From: CAZROT01 sp964601895
GTDB lineage: Bacteria > Pseudomonadota > Gammaproteobacteria > Enterobacterales > Enterobacteriaceae
Direction of reading: 5' to 3'
Assembly: GCA_964601895.1 (NCBI GenBank)
Contig: CAZROT010000021.1
Location: 1-22,652 of the forward strand
Length of the DNA: 22,652 bases
Every line of letters starts with the position of its first letter. Within the stretch, counting starts at the first letter, position 1. Below are positions 1 through 7,120 of the stretch, one piece after another. The notes under the pieces are model-generated. The model saw only the letters and a list, made by a program, of their open reading frames with translations, made no database searches and had not been told where the DNA came from. The position numbers and the translations under genes were made by a program.

Positions 1-44
1 TATATTCGAAAAATTGAATTGTGCAAAAATAAAAAATAAAATGT

Positions 45-82
45 ACAAAAAAACGCTGGTTAACAAATGTTTAACCAGCGTT
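45..82 (-). terminator. Rho-independent terminator after the formyltransferase-like gene
   Basis: A perfect 12-bp inverted repeat (52-63 with 71-82, stem AACGCTGGTTAA) has a 7-nt loop. Read on the minus strand it begins 5 nt after the stop codon of the formyltransferase-like gene and is followed by a run of T (complement of 47-53). This is the classic intrinsic terminator form. The plus-strand side has no T-run, so it probably works only leftward. Confidence 0.88.
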
Positions 83-86
83 AAAA

Positions 87-545
87 TCACTCAAGCATAA
101 GTAAGTCGGGCTTGTATACATCTGAGACATCTGTGCTAGGCTCAAAGGTACTAATTGATGCGTCTTGAGGTCGCTTAATTATGATTCCCTTACCAATATC
201 AATTAAGGCCTGGTTCATTAGTCTTACTCCAATATCCTGAAGCTTATTTTCCCATAATTGTTTTGCGGCTTTCTTTGAGTCCATTGAGTATAGATTTGGA
301 GAAATAAAACAAAACTCTTGGTATGCAACATCTCCTCGATCAATTCCTGAATTAAGCCAAAATATAGACCCGCCAGTAATTGGCTCTCTCATTTTAATTG
401 CCCACTCAATTGATGACCTACCTCTGTGAAGAGGAAGTAGGCTTGGATGAAACCCAATCCATCCAAGATTTGTCTTATACCTTGTTCTTTTGCCAATATA
501 GTCAAAAGAATGTGCAGTAATGCCTAAATCAACTCCCGATGGCAT
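87..545 (-). CDS. Formyltransferase-fold protein, N-terminally short
   Basis: This 152-residue protein matches the core of the methionyl-tRNA/sugar/PurN formyltransferase fold. Seen: a GVDLGITAHSFDYI strand-loop near the N-terminus, then HPSLLPLHRG at about residues 33-42, then GIDRGD at about 67-72. In this superfamily the histidine of HPSLLP and a later aspartate act in formyl transfer from 10-formyl-tetrahydrofolate. Two oddities: the usual Asn two residues before the His is Gly here (GFHPSLLP), and the first Rossmann strands (roughly the first 65-75 residues of typical members) are absent. The frame is open only about 15 codons further upstream. The ATG at 545 has a GGAG at 552-555 (complement) at good spacing, so the short form may really be made. 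It could be a phage cargo gene acting on a sugar or base, or a decaying remnant. The substrate cannot be told from the sequence. Confidence 0.7.
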   Translation of the reverse strand: MPSGVDLGITAHSFDYIGKRTRYKTNLGWIGFHPSLLPLHRGRSSIEWAIKMREPITGGSIFWLNSGIDRGDVAYQEFCFISPNLYSMDSKKAAKQLWENKLQDIGVRLMNQALIDIGKGIIIKRPQDASISTFEPSTDVSDVYKPDLLMLE

Positions 546-624
546 TGAGTCTCCATTAAGCGATGAAATATTATAAATAAAAATATTTTTTTACATAAAT
601 GTATTTCGTATTAAAAATTAATTG

Positions 625-632
625 TATGTTTG
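625..632 (+). promoter_or_regulatory. Candidate -7 box (TATGTTTG) for the BRO gene
   Basis: TATGTTTG is an exact match to TAnnTTTG, the -7 element of the primary sigma factor of Bacteroidota. The upstream -33 element is only weakly matched (ATTTCG around 603-607). Transcription would begin near 639, giving a leader of about 146 nt before the ATG at 785 that contains the whole inverted repeat described next. Confidence 0.5.
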
Positions 633-635
633 CAA

Positions 636-793
636 TGCACAAATAACACAAGAAAACACATATCGTATCGTTTTTTTGTAAAATACACCGTTCCCCATGG
701 GTATCATGTCCGAAAGGCTTGTAAATCTATCCTTGTGGTATTTGTGCAACCCTAAAGGGAACGGTATTTTAATTTTTTTCGATTATGCACAAA
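636..793. promoter_or_regulatory. Three TTTGTGCA boxes around the BRO promoter and start codon
   Basis: The 8-mer TTTGTGCA occurs three times: 636-643 (minus), 741-748 (plus) and 786-793 (minus, overlapping the start codon). A near copy TTGTGCA lies at 19-25. The first copy sits at the predicted transcription start. The 637-645 and 739-747 copies also form a 9-nt inverted repeat (GCACAAATA / TATTTGTGC). Their placement suits a phage regulator's operators, but this is inferred from spacing only, and single copies also occur inside coding DNA elsewhere. Confidence 0.35.
679..779 (+). promoter_or_regulatory. Structured 5' leader / possible attenuator upstream of the BRO gene
   Basis: An extended stem pairs 679-685 with 765-771 and 688-695 (CCGTTCCC) with 757-764 (GGGAACGG). 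That is 15 bp with a 2-nt bulge (686-687), enclosing about 61 nt that include the CCTAAAGG and CCGAAAGG loops. Seven T follow at 773-779, and the ATG is only 5 nt further on. The form is that of an intrinsic terminator with a very large loop, so folding could switch transcription or translation of the downstream gene. An alternative small hairpin CCCTAAAGGG (750-759) would compete with the long stem. I do not recognise it as a known RNA family. Confidence 0.5.
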
Positions 794-1447
794 GAGAAAG
801 AAAAAACAACTACTGAGAACCAATTAATGAGTTTTCAGTTTAGTGAAGAAAAACAAGAGATGAGAAGTCTCCTTGTTAATGATGAAATTTGCTTCGTTGC
901 AAATGATGCCTGCGAAATATTAGGCCTGACAAATCCAAGAGACATTCTAAAGAAGTGTTTGGATGAAGATGAGAAGCTGATGTATACAGTATATACATCA
1001 GGTCAAAACAGAAAAGTTAATTTGGTAACAGAAAGCGGTTTATATTCGCTAATTTTTCAAAGTAGAAAACCACAAGCAAAAAAGTTTAGAAAATGGATTA
1101 CAGCTGAAGTAATTCCGAGTTTAAGGAAGAATGGTTACTATCAATTAAATTCTCCAACAAAGGCTGGCTATATTGATTGGAAAAACGAACTATATTCTAC
1201 AATTGAAATTGAGTCTAAGAAAGTAAGAGTTTTGCAGTTTGATAATGATCTCTATTATAGTCTAAATGATTTGAATAAAGTAGCAAATTCAAGCACTTCT
1301 TCAAATCAGCAAGCAAAAAAATTAGCACAATACTGTTTGAAATTTTGGCTAGTTGGAAATACTCAACCTGCTTGGTTCATCAATACTACAGGTGTTAAAT
1401 TGTTGCAACTTGGCTATAAGTCGGATGTTAAACTTTTAAATTCTTAA
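785..1447 (+). CDS. BRO-N domain antirepressor-like phage protein
   Basis: This 220-residue protein has a BRO-N domain (also found in baculovirus BRO proteins and phage antirepressors) at about residues 15-118. Signature stretches are CFVANDACEILGLTNPRDIL, an acidic DEDEKLMY, VNLVTESGLYSLIFQSRKPQ and AKKFRKWITAEVIPSLRKNG. The domain binds DNA, and in phages such proteins modulate lysogeny or replication. The rest (about 119-220) is not a recognised antirepressor C-terminal domain (not ANT or KilA-C), so its exact role is open. The ATG at 785 has no clear Shine-Dalgarno; an internal ATG at 827 would still keep the whole domain. It is the first gene of a two-gene unit with its own promoter-like box, structured leader and terminator, and it is separate from the morphogenesis operons, as expected of a regulatory or cargo gene. 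Confidence 0.85.
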   Translation: MHKEKEKTTTENQLMSFQFSEEKQEMRSLLVNDEICFVANDACEILGLTNPRDILKKCLDEDEKLMYTVYTSGQNRKVNLVTESGLYSLIFQSRKPQAKKFRKWITAEVIPSLRKNGYYQLNSPTKAGYIDWKNELYSTIEIESKKVRVLQFDNDLYYSLNDLNKVANSSTSSNQQAKKLAQYCLKFWLVGNTQPAWFINTTGVKLLQLGYKSDVKLLNS

Positions 1448-1450
1448 GAC

Positions 1451-1720
1451 ATGGCAAAGATTGGATTTAGAAATAAAACTATAGCGGAACAGGAGTTACC
1501 AGTTTTATATAACGAAAAAAAAGCAAAAGAAAGAGTCAAGGAAGGAAGTGTAGATGCTGATACAATAATTAAAATTAGAGGCTGGCAAATTGCTATTGAT
1601 TTTCTTGAGCAATATCTTGATCTTAAAAACAGACCTTTTTTAGTAGGAGTAGAACGCGATGATTGGTTTAAAGAAAAAATAAGCCAAGTGCGGTTAAGGT
1701 ATTTTGAAGAAATAAAGTAA
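1451..1720 (+). CDS. Small hypothetical protein following the BRO gene
   Basis: This 89-residue protein starts 3 nt after the BRO stop, so it is probably cotranscribed and translationally coupled. It is highly charged, without a signal peptide or membrane segment, and is predicted mostly helical (for example DADTIIKIRGWQIAIDFLEQYL, about 36-57). No family is recognised. The unit ends at a strong terminator just downstream. Its position suggests a partner of the BRO protein, but that is inference only. Confidence 0.65.
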   Translation: MAKIGFRNKTIAEQELPVLYNEKKAKERVKEGSVDADTIIKIRGWQIAIDFLEQYLDLKNRPFLVGVERDDWFKEKISQVRLRYFEEIK

Positions 1721-1724
1721 AATT

Positions 1725-1760
1725 AAAAAATCCCAATCAAATTAACGATTGGGATTTTTT
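1725..1760. terminator. Bidirectional terminator between BRO unit and tail operon
   Basis: A perfect 14-bp inverted repeat (1725-1738 with 1747-1760; core ATCCCAATC / GATTGGGAT) has A6 on its left arm and T6 on its right arm, with an 8-nt loop. The T-run on both strands lets it stop the plus-strand BRO unit (stop at 1720) and the convergent minus-strand tail operon (stop at 1781). Confidence 0.9.
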
Positions 1761-1780
1761 TATAAGTATTAATTTGCTTT

Positions 1781-2599
1781 TTACACTACCCTAAATGGAG
1801 GTATTGAATTAAAATACACTGAAGATTGAAATGACTCCACCACTGAAGAAATAGTAATCTCACCATTTGTTTTTATTTTAATGATTGCAAAAACTGGCTC
1901 CGTTACGGTCATTAAGGTAATTGGATAAGTTAATTCGCTTGGCGGTCTATTTCCCACTGGTAAGGTACAAATAGTTTCCTCGCCACTAATTCCATCATCA
2001 TAAACCTTTTCTCCAGCCAAATGAACGAAACCGTCAATATCTTTCATGTATTTTCGATATTGTCCTACTGGTGTTAATCCTACTCCATAAATGTTATCAT
2101 TTTTATAGTCGGTAAAAAGTCTCCAAGTTTCTGACTTAGATGCAATTATTCTTTTCAAAATATCATTGTATCTGTTGTTGGTATGAACAAAAAATAAATT
2201 TTGGGTAATAGGAGTTACATCATTAACAAGTTTTAAAGTTCTCACTTCGTAGGCATTAATTGTGCCGCCCAAAAAAGTGACCTTATCCCCAGCCACATCA
2301 AACTGGGTTTCTAAGATTAGATTAGCGTTTTCACTATCTGGTGAAAAAACTGATTGTGCAGGAACATGGAAAACCTCGTTGTTCCAGAAGATAAAACCTT
2401 CTGATACGTGCCTAAAGTCGTCAACAGTTACTGTTGCCACGCAGCCATTTAAAATTATCATCGAATTTGAATCTCCCAAAAATTCAATAATGGGCAATAA
2501 ATGTCCTGCAATTGCTTCTTTAATGCCATCGGCTGTCCATCGTAAGTCATCTAGCACGAATGGGAATCCGCCTAAATCTGTTGTTTTTAATTGATTCAT
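1781..2599 (-). CDS. Distal tail fibre / tail-tip protein
   Basis: This 272-residue protein is the last gene of the long minus-strand operon, where Mu-like phages keep fibre genes. The N-terminal region (GGFPFVLDDLRWTADGIKEA, about 10-29) resembles the start of Bacteroidota phage tail proteins that attach to the baseplate. The rest is rich in short beta segments with repeated Thr/Val/Ile, and the C-terminus ends in SSVYFNSIPPFRVV, a typical fibre-like closing strand. The start overlaps the upstream gene stop by 4 nt (ATGA), indicating translational coupling. It probably contributes to host recognition. The receptor is unknown, and no chaperone gene is recognised after it before the terminator. 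Confidence 0.6.
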   Translation of the reverse strand: MNQLKTTDLGGFPFVLDDLRWTADGIKEAIAGHLLPIIEFLGDSNSMIILNGCVATVTVDDFRHVSEGFIFWNNEVFHVPAQSVFSPDSENANLILETQFDVAGDKVTFLGGTINAYEVRTLKLVNDVTPITQNLFFVHTNNRYNDILKRIIASKSETWRLFTDYKNDNIYGVGLTPVGQYRKYMKDIDGFVHLAGEKVYDDGISGEETICTLPVGNRPPSELTYPITLMTVTEPVFAIIKIKTNGEITISSVVESFQSSVYFNSIPPFRVV

Positions 2600-3072
2600 A
2601 ATTCTACTATTTTATATAATTTGCCCGCAATTTTATAGGCGTTAATAATTGATTTCATTTCCGCTAAGTTGTATTCTAAGCCATCTGGAAGAACTACCGT
2701 AAAGCTAGATTCACCTAAGTATTCTGAGTTTTGATAAATGTATAGTGGATTTTCCTCTGAGGTATTGTATATATAAGTTATTTCGTTTTCCTCAGATTTA
2801 TTAAAAAGCCTGATATCATTTATTAATACTGTGTCTTCAATTTCAATCCTCCTTAAGGTTTCATCAAACCTATTATTTAAAATATGTTTTAAATAAATCA
2901 CTTGTCCATTGAATGTAAGCTCATATTTTTTGGTGTTAAAATACAGGTTAAACTCTTCGTAAATAGCATTTAATGGCTTATAACACGATGTCATTAGATA
3001 CAAGAAATTTGACTTTCTTAATTTACGTGGAATCATTGACTCCTTGATATATTGTAAATTTAAATTAACCAT
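2596..3072 (-). CDS. Baseplate/tail protein, gp48-like by position
   Basis: This 158-residue protein lies directly after the baseplate J-like gene (8-nt overlap). In Mu the J-like gp47 is followed by gp48, which completes the baseplate wedge before the fibre genes. The sequence is a mix of basic N-terminal helix (SMIPRKLRKSNFLYLM) and beta-rich middle with many Tyr, Asn and Ile. There is no signal peptide. I see no motif that proves the assignment, so it rests on gene order and size (Mu gp48-type proteins are commonly somewhat longer, near 180-200 residues). Its other neighbour is the distal fibre gene, which fits a connector between wedge and fibre. Confidence 0.5.
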   Translation of the reverse strand: MVNLNLQYIKESMIPRKLRKSNFLYLMTSCYKPLNAIYEEFNLYFNTKKYELTFNGQVIYLKHILNNRFDETLRRIEIEDTVLINDIRLFNKSEENEITYIYNTSEENPLYIYQNSEYLGESSFTVVLPDGLEYNLAEMKSIINAYKIAGKLYKIVEL

Positions 3073-3937
3073 TGTAAGGGATATATTCTACAGTTCCACT
3101 TAGAGGAAAAAGAGGGTCTATTTTCATGTGTCCTGCATTTGCATTGTAATAATCTTGTATTGGAGAATAAGGCAATAGTCCGTACTTTGCCTCTGATGAA
3201 ATATAAACAGGGTTAACAACTCCTTTTGTATTTTGAATCAAGTCTGTTAATTCCGTTATTGACATTACTCCATTAAATGGCAGGTTCTTAAGGTATAAAT
3301 TGATAGTATCCTCAACGGGTTTTGTACCTGGTGTTAATATCAATTCGCCCGATGAATTCATAACCAAAGGATTGTAATAAACTCTAAAGGAAATTTTTAA
3401 TAAATCTGCTGGCCTGCTGATTATTAAAATTTGTACTCCAGCAAATTTCACCTGCTTTAAATAATTTCCAAGTGAAAGAATTTCATCTTCGCTTAACTCT
3501 TCAGCAAGGCTAGAACCATCCAACTTTGCACATTTGATTAGAACCTTATTATTAAATTCATTAACTGCGCATAGCTTCACAATTTTGTTCGCTGGATTTA
3601 TGATAGCATATTGATATTTATCATTGATCCATTCAAGAGCATCACCATATTGAAAATTTAGAACTTGTGTTCTGTACCACTCTAAACCTCCTACTTGAAT
3701 CTCCTTTGCTCTTTGTTCAATCCATGCAACATGCTGGTCAAAAATCTTTTCAAGTGACCAAATGCCCACAGCCACAACAAAAAATATTAAACGCCATACT
3801 GCAACCTTTGAGGTGCTTGTTAAATCATTCAATAATGTTTGTGAGTTGTCAATTGCTGGTTGCAAAGCATTCAATTGAATTTGGCTTTGTTTCTCCAAAA
3901 CCATTTCATTGTATATTTCTGTAATTTGACGTGCCAT
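3065..3937 (-). CDS. Baseplate J-like wedge protein (Mu gp47-like)
   Basis: This 290-residue protein resembles baseplate J/gp47-family proteins of Bacteroidota phages. It begins with a helical segment, then a conserved hydrophobic patch (VAVWRLIFFVVAVGIWSLEK, about 46-65), then HVAWIEQRAKEIQVGGLEWY, a stretch typical of these shorter J-like proteins. The middle holds beta-alpha units (VKFAGVQILIISRPADLL) and the C-terminus a VMSITELTDLIQNTKGVVNP segment that matches the pattern seen in J proteins, where one strand sits near the wedge interface. The hydrophobic patch could look like a membrane helix, but in this family it is part of the packed core. It starts next to the fibre-like gene stop with no gap. 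It would form the baseplate wedge that triggers sheath contraction. Confidence 0.75.
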   Translation of the reverse strand: MARQITEIYNEMVLEKQSQIQLNALQPAIDNSQTLLNDLTSTSKVAVWRLIFFVVAVGIWSLEKIFDQHVAWIEQRAKEIQVGGLEWYRTQVLNFQYGDALEWINDKYQYAIINPANKIVKLCAVNEFNNKVLIKCAKLDGSSLAEELSEDEILSLGNYLKQVKFAGVQILIISRPADLLKISFRVYYNPLVMNSSGELILTPGTKPVEDTINLYLKNLPFNGVMSITELTDLIQNTKGVVNPVYISSEAKYGLLPYSPIQDYYNANAGHMKIDPLFPLSGTVEYIPYNG

Positions 3938-5095
3938 TTATCTGCGAATTAATGAGGTTATGCCATTGATTGTTATTGTATCTGTCCCAACAGCTAATTG
4001 ACCACTGATAATGAAATATTGATCAATTGTGAAATCGATTGATAATGTGGCTGCAGTACCCGTTGTACCTGTATAATCAATCGACGCATTTAGAGTTGTA
4101 CCAACTAATGTTTGTTGGCTTGTTTTTGAATTTTTAAAAAACATTCCACGCCCAAAAGGTTGTGTTGCAGCCTGAGCTAATATTCTAGTACCCCACAAAA
4201 TAGGACTACCAGATAAATTATCTGAGGTGTTAAAATACGCTCTAACAGTTTTAGCATTTGCATTGTTAGTAGAATTTATTGTTGAGAAAAACTCTAAATA
4301 ATCATCAGCTTGAAATGTATTAGCAGGTATTAAAATTGAAAATATTTTATCCTCACTTGTGGAACCTGAATGAGAAATAGAAGTATTTAATTTAATTGGT
4401 ACACTTGGTCTTAATTGAAGGAGGTTATATATTTTATTTAATGTATTTCCAACACCTGGAACACTATCTTTTAATTCGTCTTTGGCGTTTACAATCTCAT
4501 CTTCAAGATATGTAGTAATTGCTTCTAAATCACCAATTGAAGCCTTGTCATCAACTAAGTTTTTTAAAATCTTTCCTTGCTCTGCGGTTAATGCCTTTGT
4601 AGTGCCGCCATCAACTAGGTTATTAACCAAAATGGTATCTAGTCTAACTTGAATTTCTTCTATGAAATTAACAATTTCTTGAACTGTATCCATATCTACA
4701 TTATCTGATGACAAAATAGATTGAATGCCTTGAATAGAAGTGTATAATTTTTTTAATGTATTCCCTTCTAACGCTACACCATCTTTAATATTATTAGCTG
4801 ATAATTCAATTTCATAAAGTAAATTACCTTCTAATTCTTCCAAAGCAGCCATTGTTGGACGTGATGCAATTGAGGCAAGCATTTCTAACCTTTTTTGATT
4901 TAAGTATTTAACAGTTTCAGCGGAAGCAATTTTTAATGCTCCACCAGTTATTAAATCGTTAATAATTGCATTATCGTCAATATTTAAGGTGTTCGCAATT
5001 AACCTTTTTAAATATGGATTCATTGTAATCGCCTTAGCAGCTGCTCCTGTAAATACTGTCTCGTCAGTATCGGTGTTTAATTGTGCTCTATTCAT
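3938..5095 (-). CDS. Fibre-like tail protein with helical repeats and beta-rich tip
   Basis: This 385-residue protein has two visible halves. Residues about 1-240 are helical with imperfect repeats: NNIKDGVALEGNTLKKLYTS and DELKDSVPGVGNTLNKIYNL share the D(G/S)V..GNTL.K(L/I)Y pattern, and NDLITGGALK pairs with NNLVDGGTTKALTAEQGKIL, a phrase common in phage fibre shafts. Residues about 245-385 are beta-rich with much Ser, Thr, Asn and Gly and look like a globular tip domain. It lies between the LysM-like and J-like baseplate genes, an earlier place than fibres have in Mu, so it may be a baseplate-attached side fibre. Host receptor binding is likely but not shown. Confidence 0.65.
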   Translation of the reverse strand: MNRAQLNTDTDETVFTGAAAKAITMNPYLKRLIANTLNIDDNAIINDLITGGALKIASAETVKYLNQKRLEMLASIASRPTMAALEELEGNLLYEIELSANNIKDGVALEGNTLKKLYTSIQGIQSILSSDNVDMDTVQEIVNFIEEIQVRLDTILVNNLVDGGTTKALTAEQGKILKNLVDDKASIGDLEAITTYLEDEIVNAKDELKDSVPGVGNTLNKIYNLLQLRPSVPIKLNTSISHSGSTSEDKIFSILIPANTFQADDYLEFFSTINSTNNANAKTVRAYFNTSDNLSGSPILWGTRILAQAATQPFGRGMFFKNSKTSQQTLVGTTLNASIDYTGTTGTAATLSIDFTIDQYFIISGQLAVGTDTITINGITSLIRR

Positions 5096-5106
5096 AAATA
5101 TTTATT

Positions 5107-5385
5107 TTATCCGAAATCTTCAAAATCAAAATCCTCATTATCAAAATCACTTAAATGCTGGCTCATAAAATCATAGTCCTTTGAGGCAATTGTTATAGAT
5201 TTTGCTAAATAATATTCCTGTATCTTTTTATTTACTATTTCACTAATATTTAGCTCTTCATTTTGAATAACTTCAATTACATTTTTATTATTATTAATTA
5301 AAATTTCAAATGCTGATTCAATTGATCCAGTATGTTGAAGAGCAATATCGAAAATTGTCTGATTATGTAAAACTTTAACCTTCAT
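5107..5385 (-). CDS. LysM-domain baseplate-associated protein
   Basis: A LysM-like module fills the first half: MKVKVLHNQTIFDIALQHTG, then SIESAFEILINNN, matching the LysM pattern of a leading strand, (G/N)QT(L/I)xDIA, a turn with G-S, and a closing N near a strand. I chose the ATG at 5385 (92 residues) because the longer frame would need a TTG at 5409 and would overlap the previous gene by 35 nt instead of 11. The C-terminus is acidic (SDFDNEDFDFEDFG). In contractile phages small LysM proteins join the tube, hub and baseplate rather than bind peptidoglycan in the medium. It sits between the gp25-like wedge gene and the fibre-like gene. Confidence 0.7.
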   Translation of the reverse strand: MKVKVLHNQTIFDIALQHTGSIESAFEILINNNKNVIEVIQNEELNISEIVNKKIQEYYLAKSITIASKDYDFMSQHLSDFDNEDFDFEDFG

Positions 5386-5674
5386 ATACCGCTTCAATTG
5401 TAGTTTCAAATAAATTAGTCATCCTAATTTTTACCTGTTTTGCATTATCTGATTCGAGGTGAAGCTTTATTTCACGCTCTAATGTTTGCCGAATTTTTCC
5501 ATCAAATGGAGCGTTTAAATAGCTTTCAATTCCTATTCCAATCCAAGGAACATTTTTAAAATCTCCCACATTCGAAAGCAAAATATGATCAATATGCTGC
5601 TCATCTGAAAATGCTACTTTTAAATCACCATTTTCAAACTCAATGTCTGTATTTAAAATAATATCCTTAGCCAT
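5375..5674 (-). CDS. gp25-like baseplate wedge protein (Mu gp46/P2 W-like)
   Basis: This 99-residue protein has the size and order of the gp25/W/lysozyme-like family found next to the spike gene in contractile tails. Seen: LNTDIEFENGDLKVAFSDEQHIDHILLSNVG (start of the fold), PWIGIGIESYLNAPFDG, where the WiGigi...l phrase is typical of Bacteroidota members, and LEREIKLHLESDNAKQVKI. The protein would link the sheath's first ring to the baseplate wedge. It overlaps the upstream spike gene by 8 nt, so the two are translated together. Confidence 0.8.
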   Translation of the reverse strand: MAKDIILNTDIEFENGDLKVAFSDEQHIDHILLSNVGDFKNVPWIGIGIESYLNAPFDGKIRQTLEREIKLHLESDNAKQVKIRMTNLFETTIEAVYEG

Positions 5675-6194
5675 GTTTTACAGTTGAATTTTCGTAATTT
5701 GCTTTTACATCTGATACAAGTGGAGTAAACCACGATGCAAGCGCTGTTTTCAGTGCGGTTCCTCCGTCTGTTGGAACTGGTACCCATAATGATAGAATTT
5801 GCTTCAGCTTATTTATTTCATCAATTATTTTTTTATCCTCAGAAGCAACTTTTTCGCTCTTCACAATACCACCAAGTTCATCTCCATTTAACTTAATTAG
5901 TGGCGACTTAAAGTAGATTTCATCAATTTCAGAAAAGCAAGCAATGAAGATATTTTCAAGCTTATTGTCAATTAAGCCAACCACCACGATTGAACCAATT
6001 TTAGGTTTTATGTAAATTCCAGATTCCTCACTGTTAAGTACAGACTTTATTTTCACCTGGTCTAATTTTAATCGCTTATCAAATTCAATTTCACAGGTAT
6101 AATCTTCAGGGAAAAACTGAGTAACTTTACCAGTAATTAATTGGGATTTAATCAAAGGATTAACAATGGATCTTATGGCATCATTTAAATTCAT
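5667..6194 (-). CDS. Baseplate spike / gpV-like assembly protein
   Basis: This 175-residue protein is in the position of the central spike (Mu gp45, P2 gpV), between the hub and the gp25-like gene. The segment at about 19-90 reads as an OB fold: TGKVTQFFPEDYTCEIEF, then VKIKSVLNS, then YIKPKIGSIVVVGLIDNKLENIFI, the same order of strands as other gp45/gpV N-domains. The following FKSPLIKLNGDELGGIVKSE resembles the start of the beta-prism region, but here it is short, and a helical tail (about 117-175) follows, so the membrane-piercing tip may be small or supplied by another protein. It overlaps the hub gene by 4 nt. Confidence 0.72.
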   Translation of the reverse strand: MNLNDAIRSIVNPLIKSQLITGKVTQFFPEDYTCEIEFDKRLKLDQVKIKSVLNSEESGIYIKPKIGSIVVVGLIDNKLENIFIACFSEIDEIYFKSPLIKLNGDELGGIVKSEKVASEDKKIIDEINKLKQILSLWVPVPTDGGTALKTALASWFTPLVSDVKANYENSTVKHG

Positions 6195-7120
6195 GTTCTT
6201 TTACCTAATGTTAGTTCTTGTCTATACCCATTTACTCCGTGGGAATAATTAACTGCGTCTACAAAATAATTTCCTCGTCTGTCGCTTTCCTCTTTGTCCA
6301 ATAGCTCTACCACGTCTCCATGTTTTACTAATGGCTCTCCAAAAATTGTAATTGAGCCTCTATAGCCATCATACTTTAGCTTATCAAGCTCTTTCTCTGC
6401 AATTTTGGTTAAATCTTCCTTCTTTAAATTGTAAAAGTTTAAGGTTCTTTCCTCTCCTTCAGGATCTCCCAACTCAACCTCGATTTTTTCGCCATTTTCC
6501 ATATTTGAAATAGCGGTAACTTTCAACTTTAAGTCATCCTTAATCATGTACTCCAAATTCTCAATTTCTACATTGTAGTCAAGCAGAATTTTGTGAGACT
6601 TATAATTTTGTGCGTCATATTGTTTACCAACAACAACTGTATTGTCTCGAATAAATGTGTAAAGTCCTGTTTGCTCCTTCACCAAATCAAGTAATTTTGC
6701 TGCAGTAATTTTTGATGCAACAAATCTTGGAAGTTCAATATCGAAGCAATCAATTTTATAAGGTATATTTCTTTCCAGGAATGATTTTAAAGTTTCATTT
6801 TTGGCAACGTCATTCACCTCAATTTGCTTTAGCTTCCACATCAAATCTTCTAATTCAATTTCAACTGGTACAGTTGTTTTTAGCCGTGAAACAAAACCTT
6901 CAAAAACAGTGTTTAACTGTCCGTCATAGCCAATTTGAATAATTACTTCATCACCTTTTTTGATTTCTGTTTTCATTTGACCTTTCTGAAATTTCAAATT
7001 TTTGGGCAATTTTATCAGACCAGTATTTGTTAAACTTTCAAAGTTTGTTTCAATGAATACTTCATGCACATAGTTGAATGTGTATTTTCCTATTTTTATA
7101 TTTGAGCTCAAAACTTTCAT
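6191..7120 (-). CDS. Baseplate hub protein (gpD / Mu gp44 / gp27-like)
   Basis: This 309-residue protein has features of the late-control gpD/gp27 hub family: KGDEVIIQIGYDGQLNTVFEGFVSRL (about 55-80, the common strand pair of hub domain I), a following helical insert (LKSFLERNIPYKIDC), TGLYTFIRDNTVVVGKQYD, and the C-terminal GEPLVKHGDVVELLD with GNYFVDAVNYSHGVNGYRQE, very typical of this family's last domain. Three copies usually make the ring from which the spike projects. It lies between the DUF6046-like gene and the spike gene with 4-nt ATGA overlaps at both ends. Confidence 0.8.
   Translation of the reverse strand: MKVLSSNIKIGKYTFNYVHEVFIETNFESLTNTGLIKLPKNLKFQKGQMKTEIKKGDEVIIQIGYDGQLNTVFEGFVSRLKTTVPVEIELEDLMWKLKQIEVNDVAKNETLKSFLERNIPYKIDCFDIELPRFVASKITAAKLLDLVKEQTGLYTFIRDNTVVVGKQYDAQNYKSHKILLDYNVEIENLEYMIKDDLKLKVTAISNMENGEKIEVELGDPEGEERTLNFYNLKKEDLTKIAEKELDKLKYDGYRGSITIFGEPLVKHGDVVELLDKEESDRRGNYFVDAVNYSHGVNGYRQELTLGKRT

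Noticed and set aside
3730..3830. Membrane protein in place of the J-like baseplate gene
   Set aside because: The hydrophobic patch (about 46-65) is a conserved part of shorter J-like proteins and lies in the middle of the baseplate cluster.
5386..5409. Longer start (TTG 5409) for the LysM gene
   Set aside because: It needs a non-ATG start and a 35-nt overlap with the previous gene. The ATG at 5385 gives the normal LysM N-terminus.
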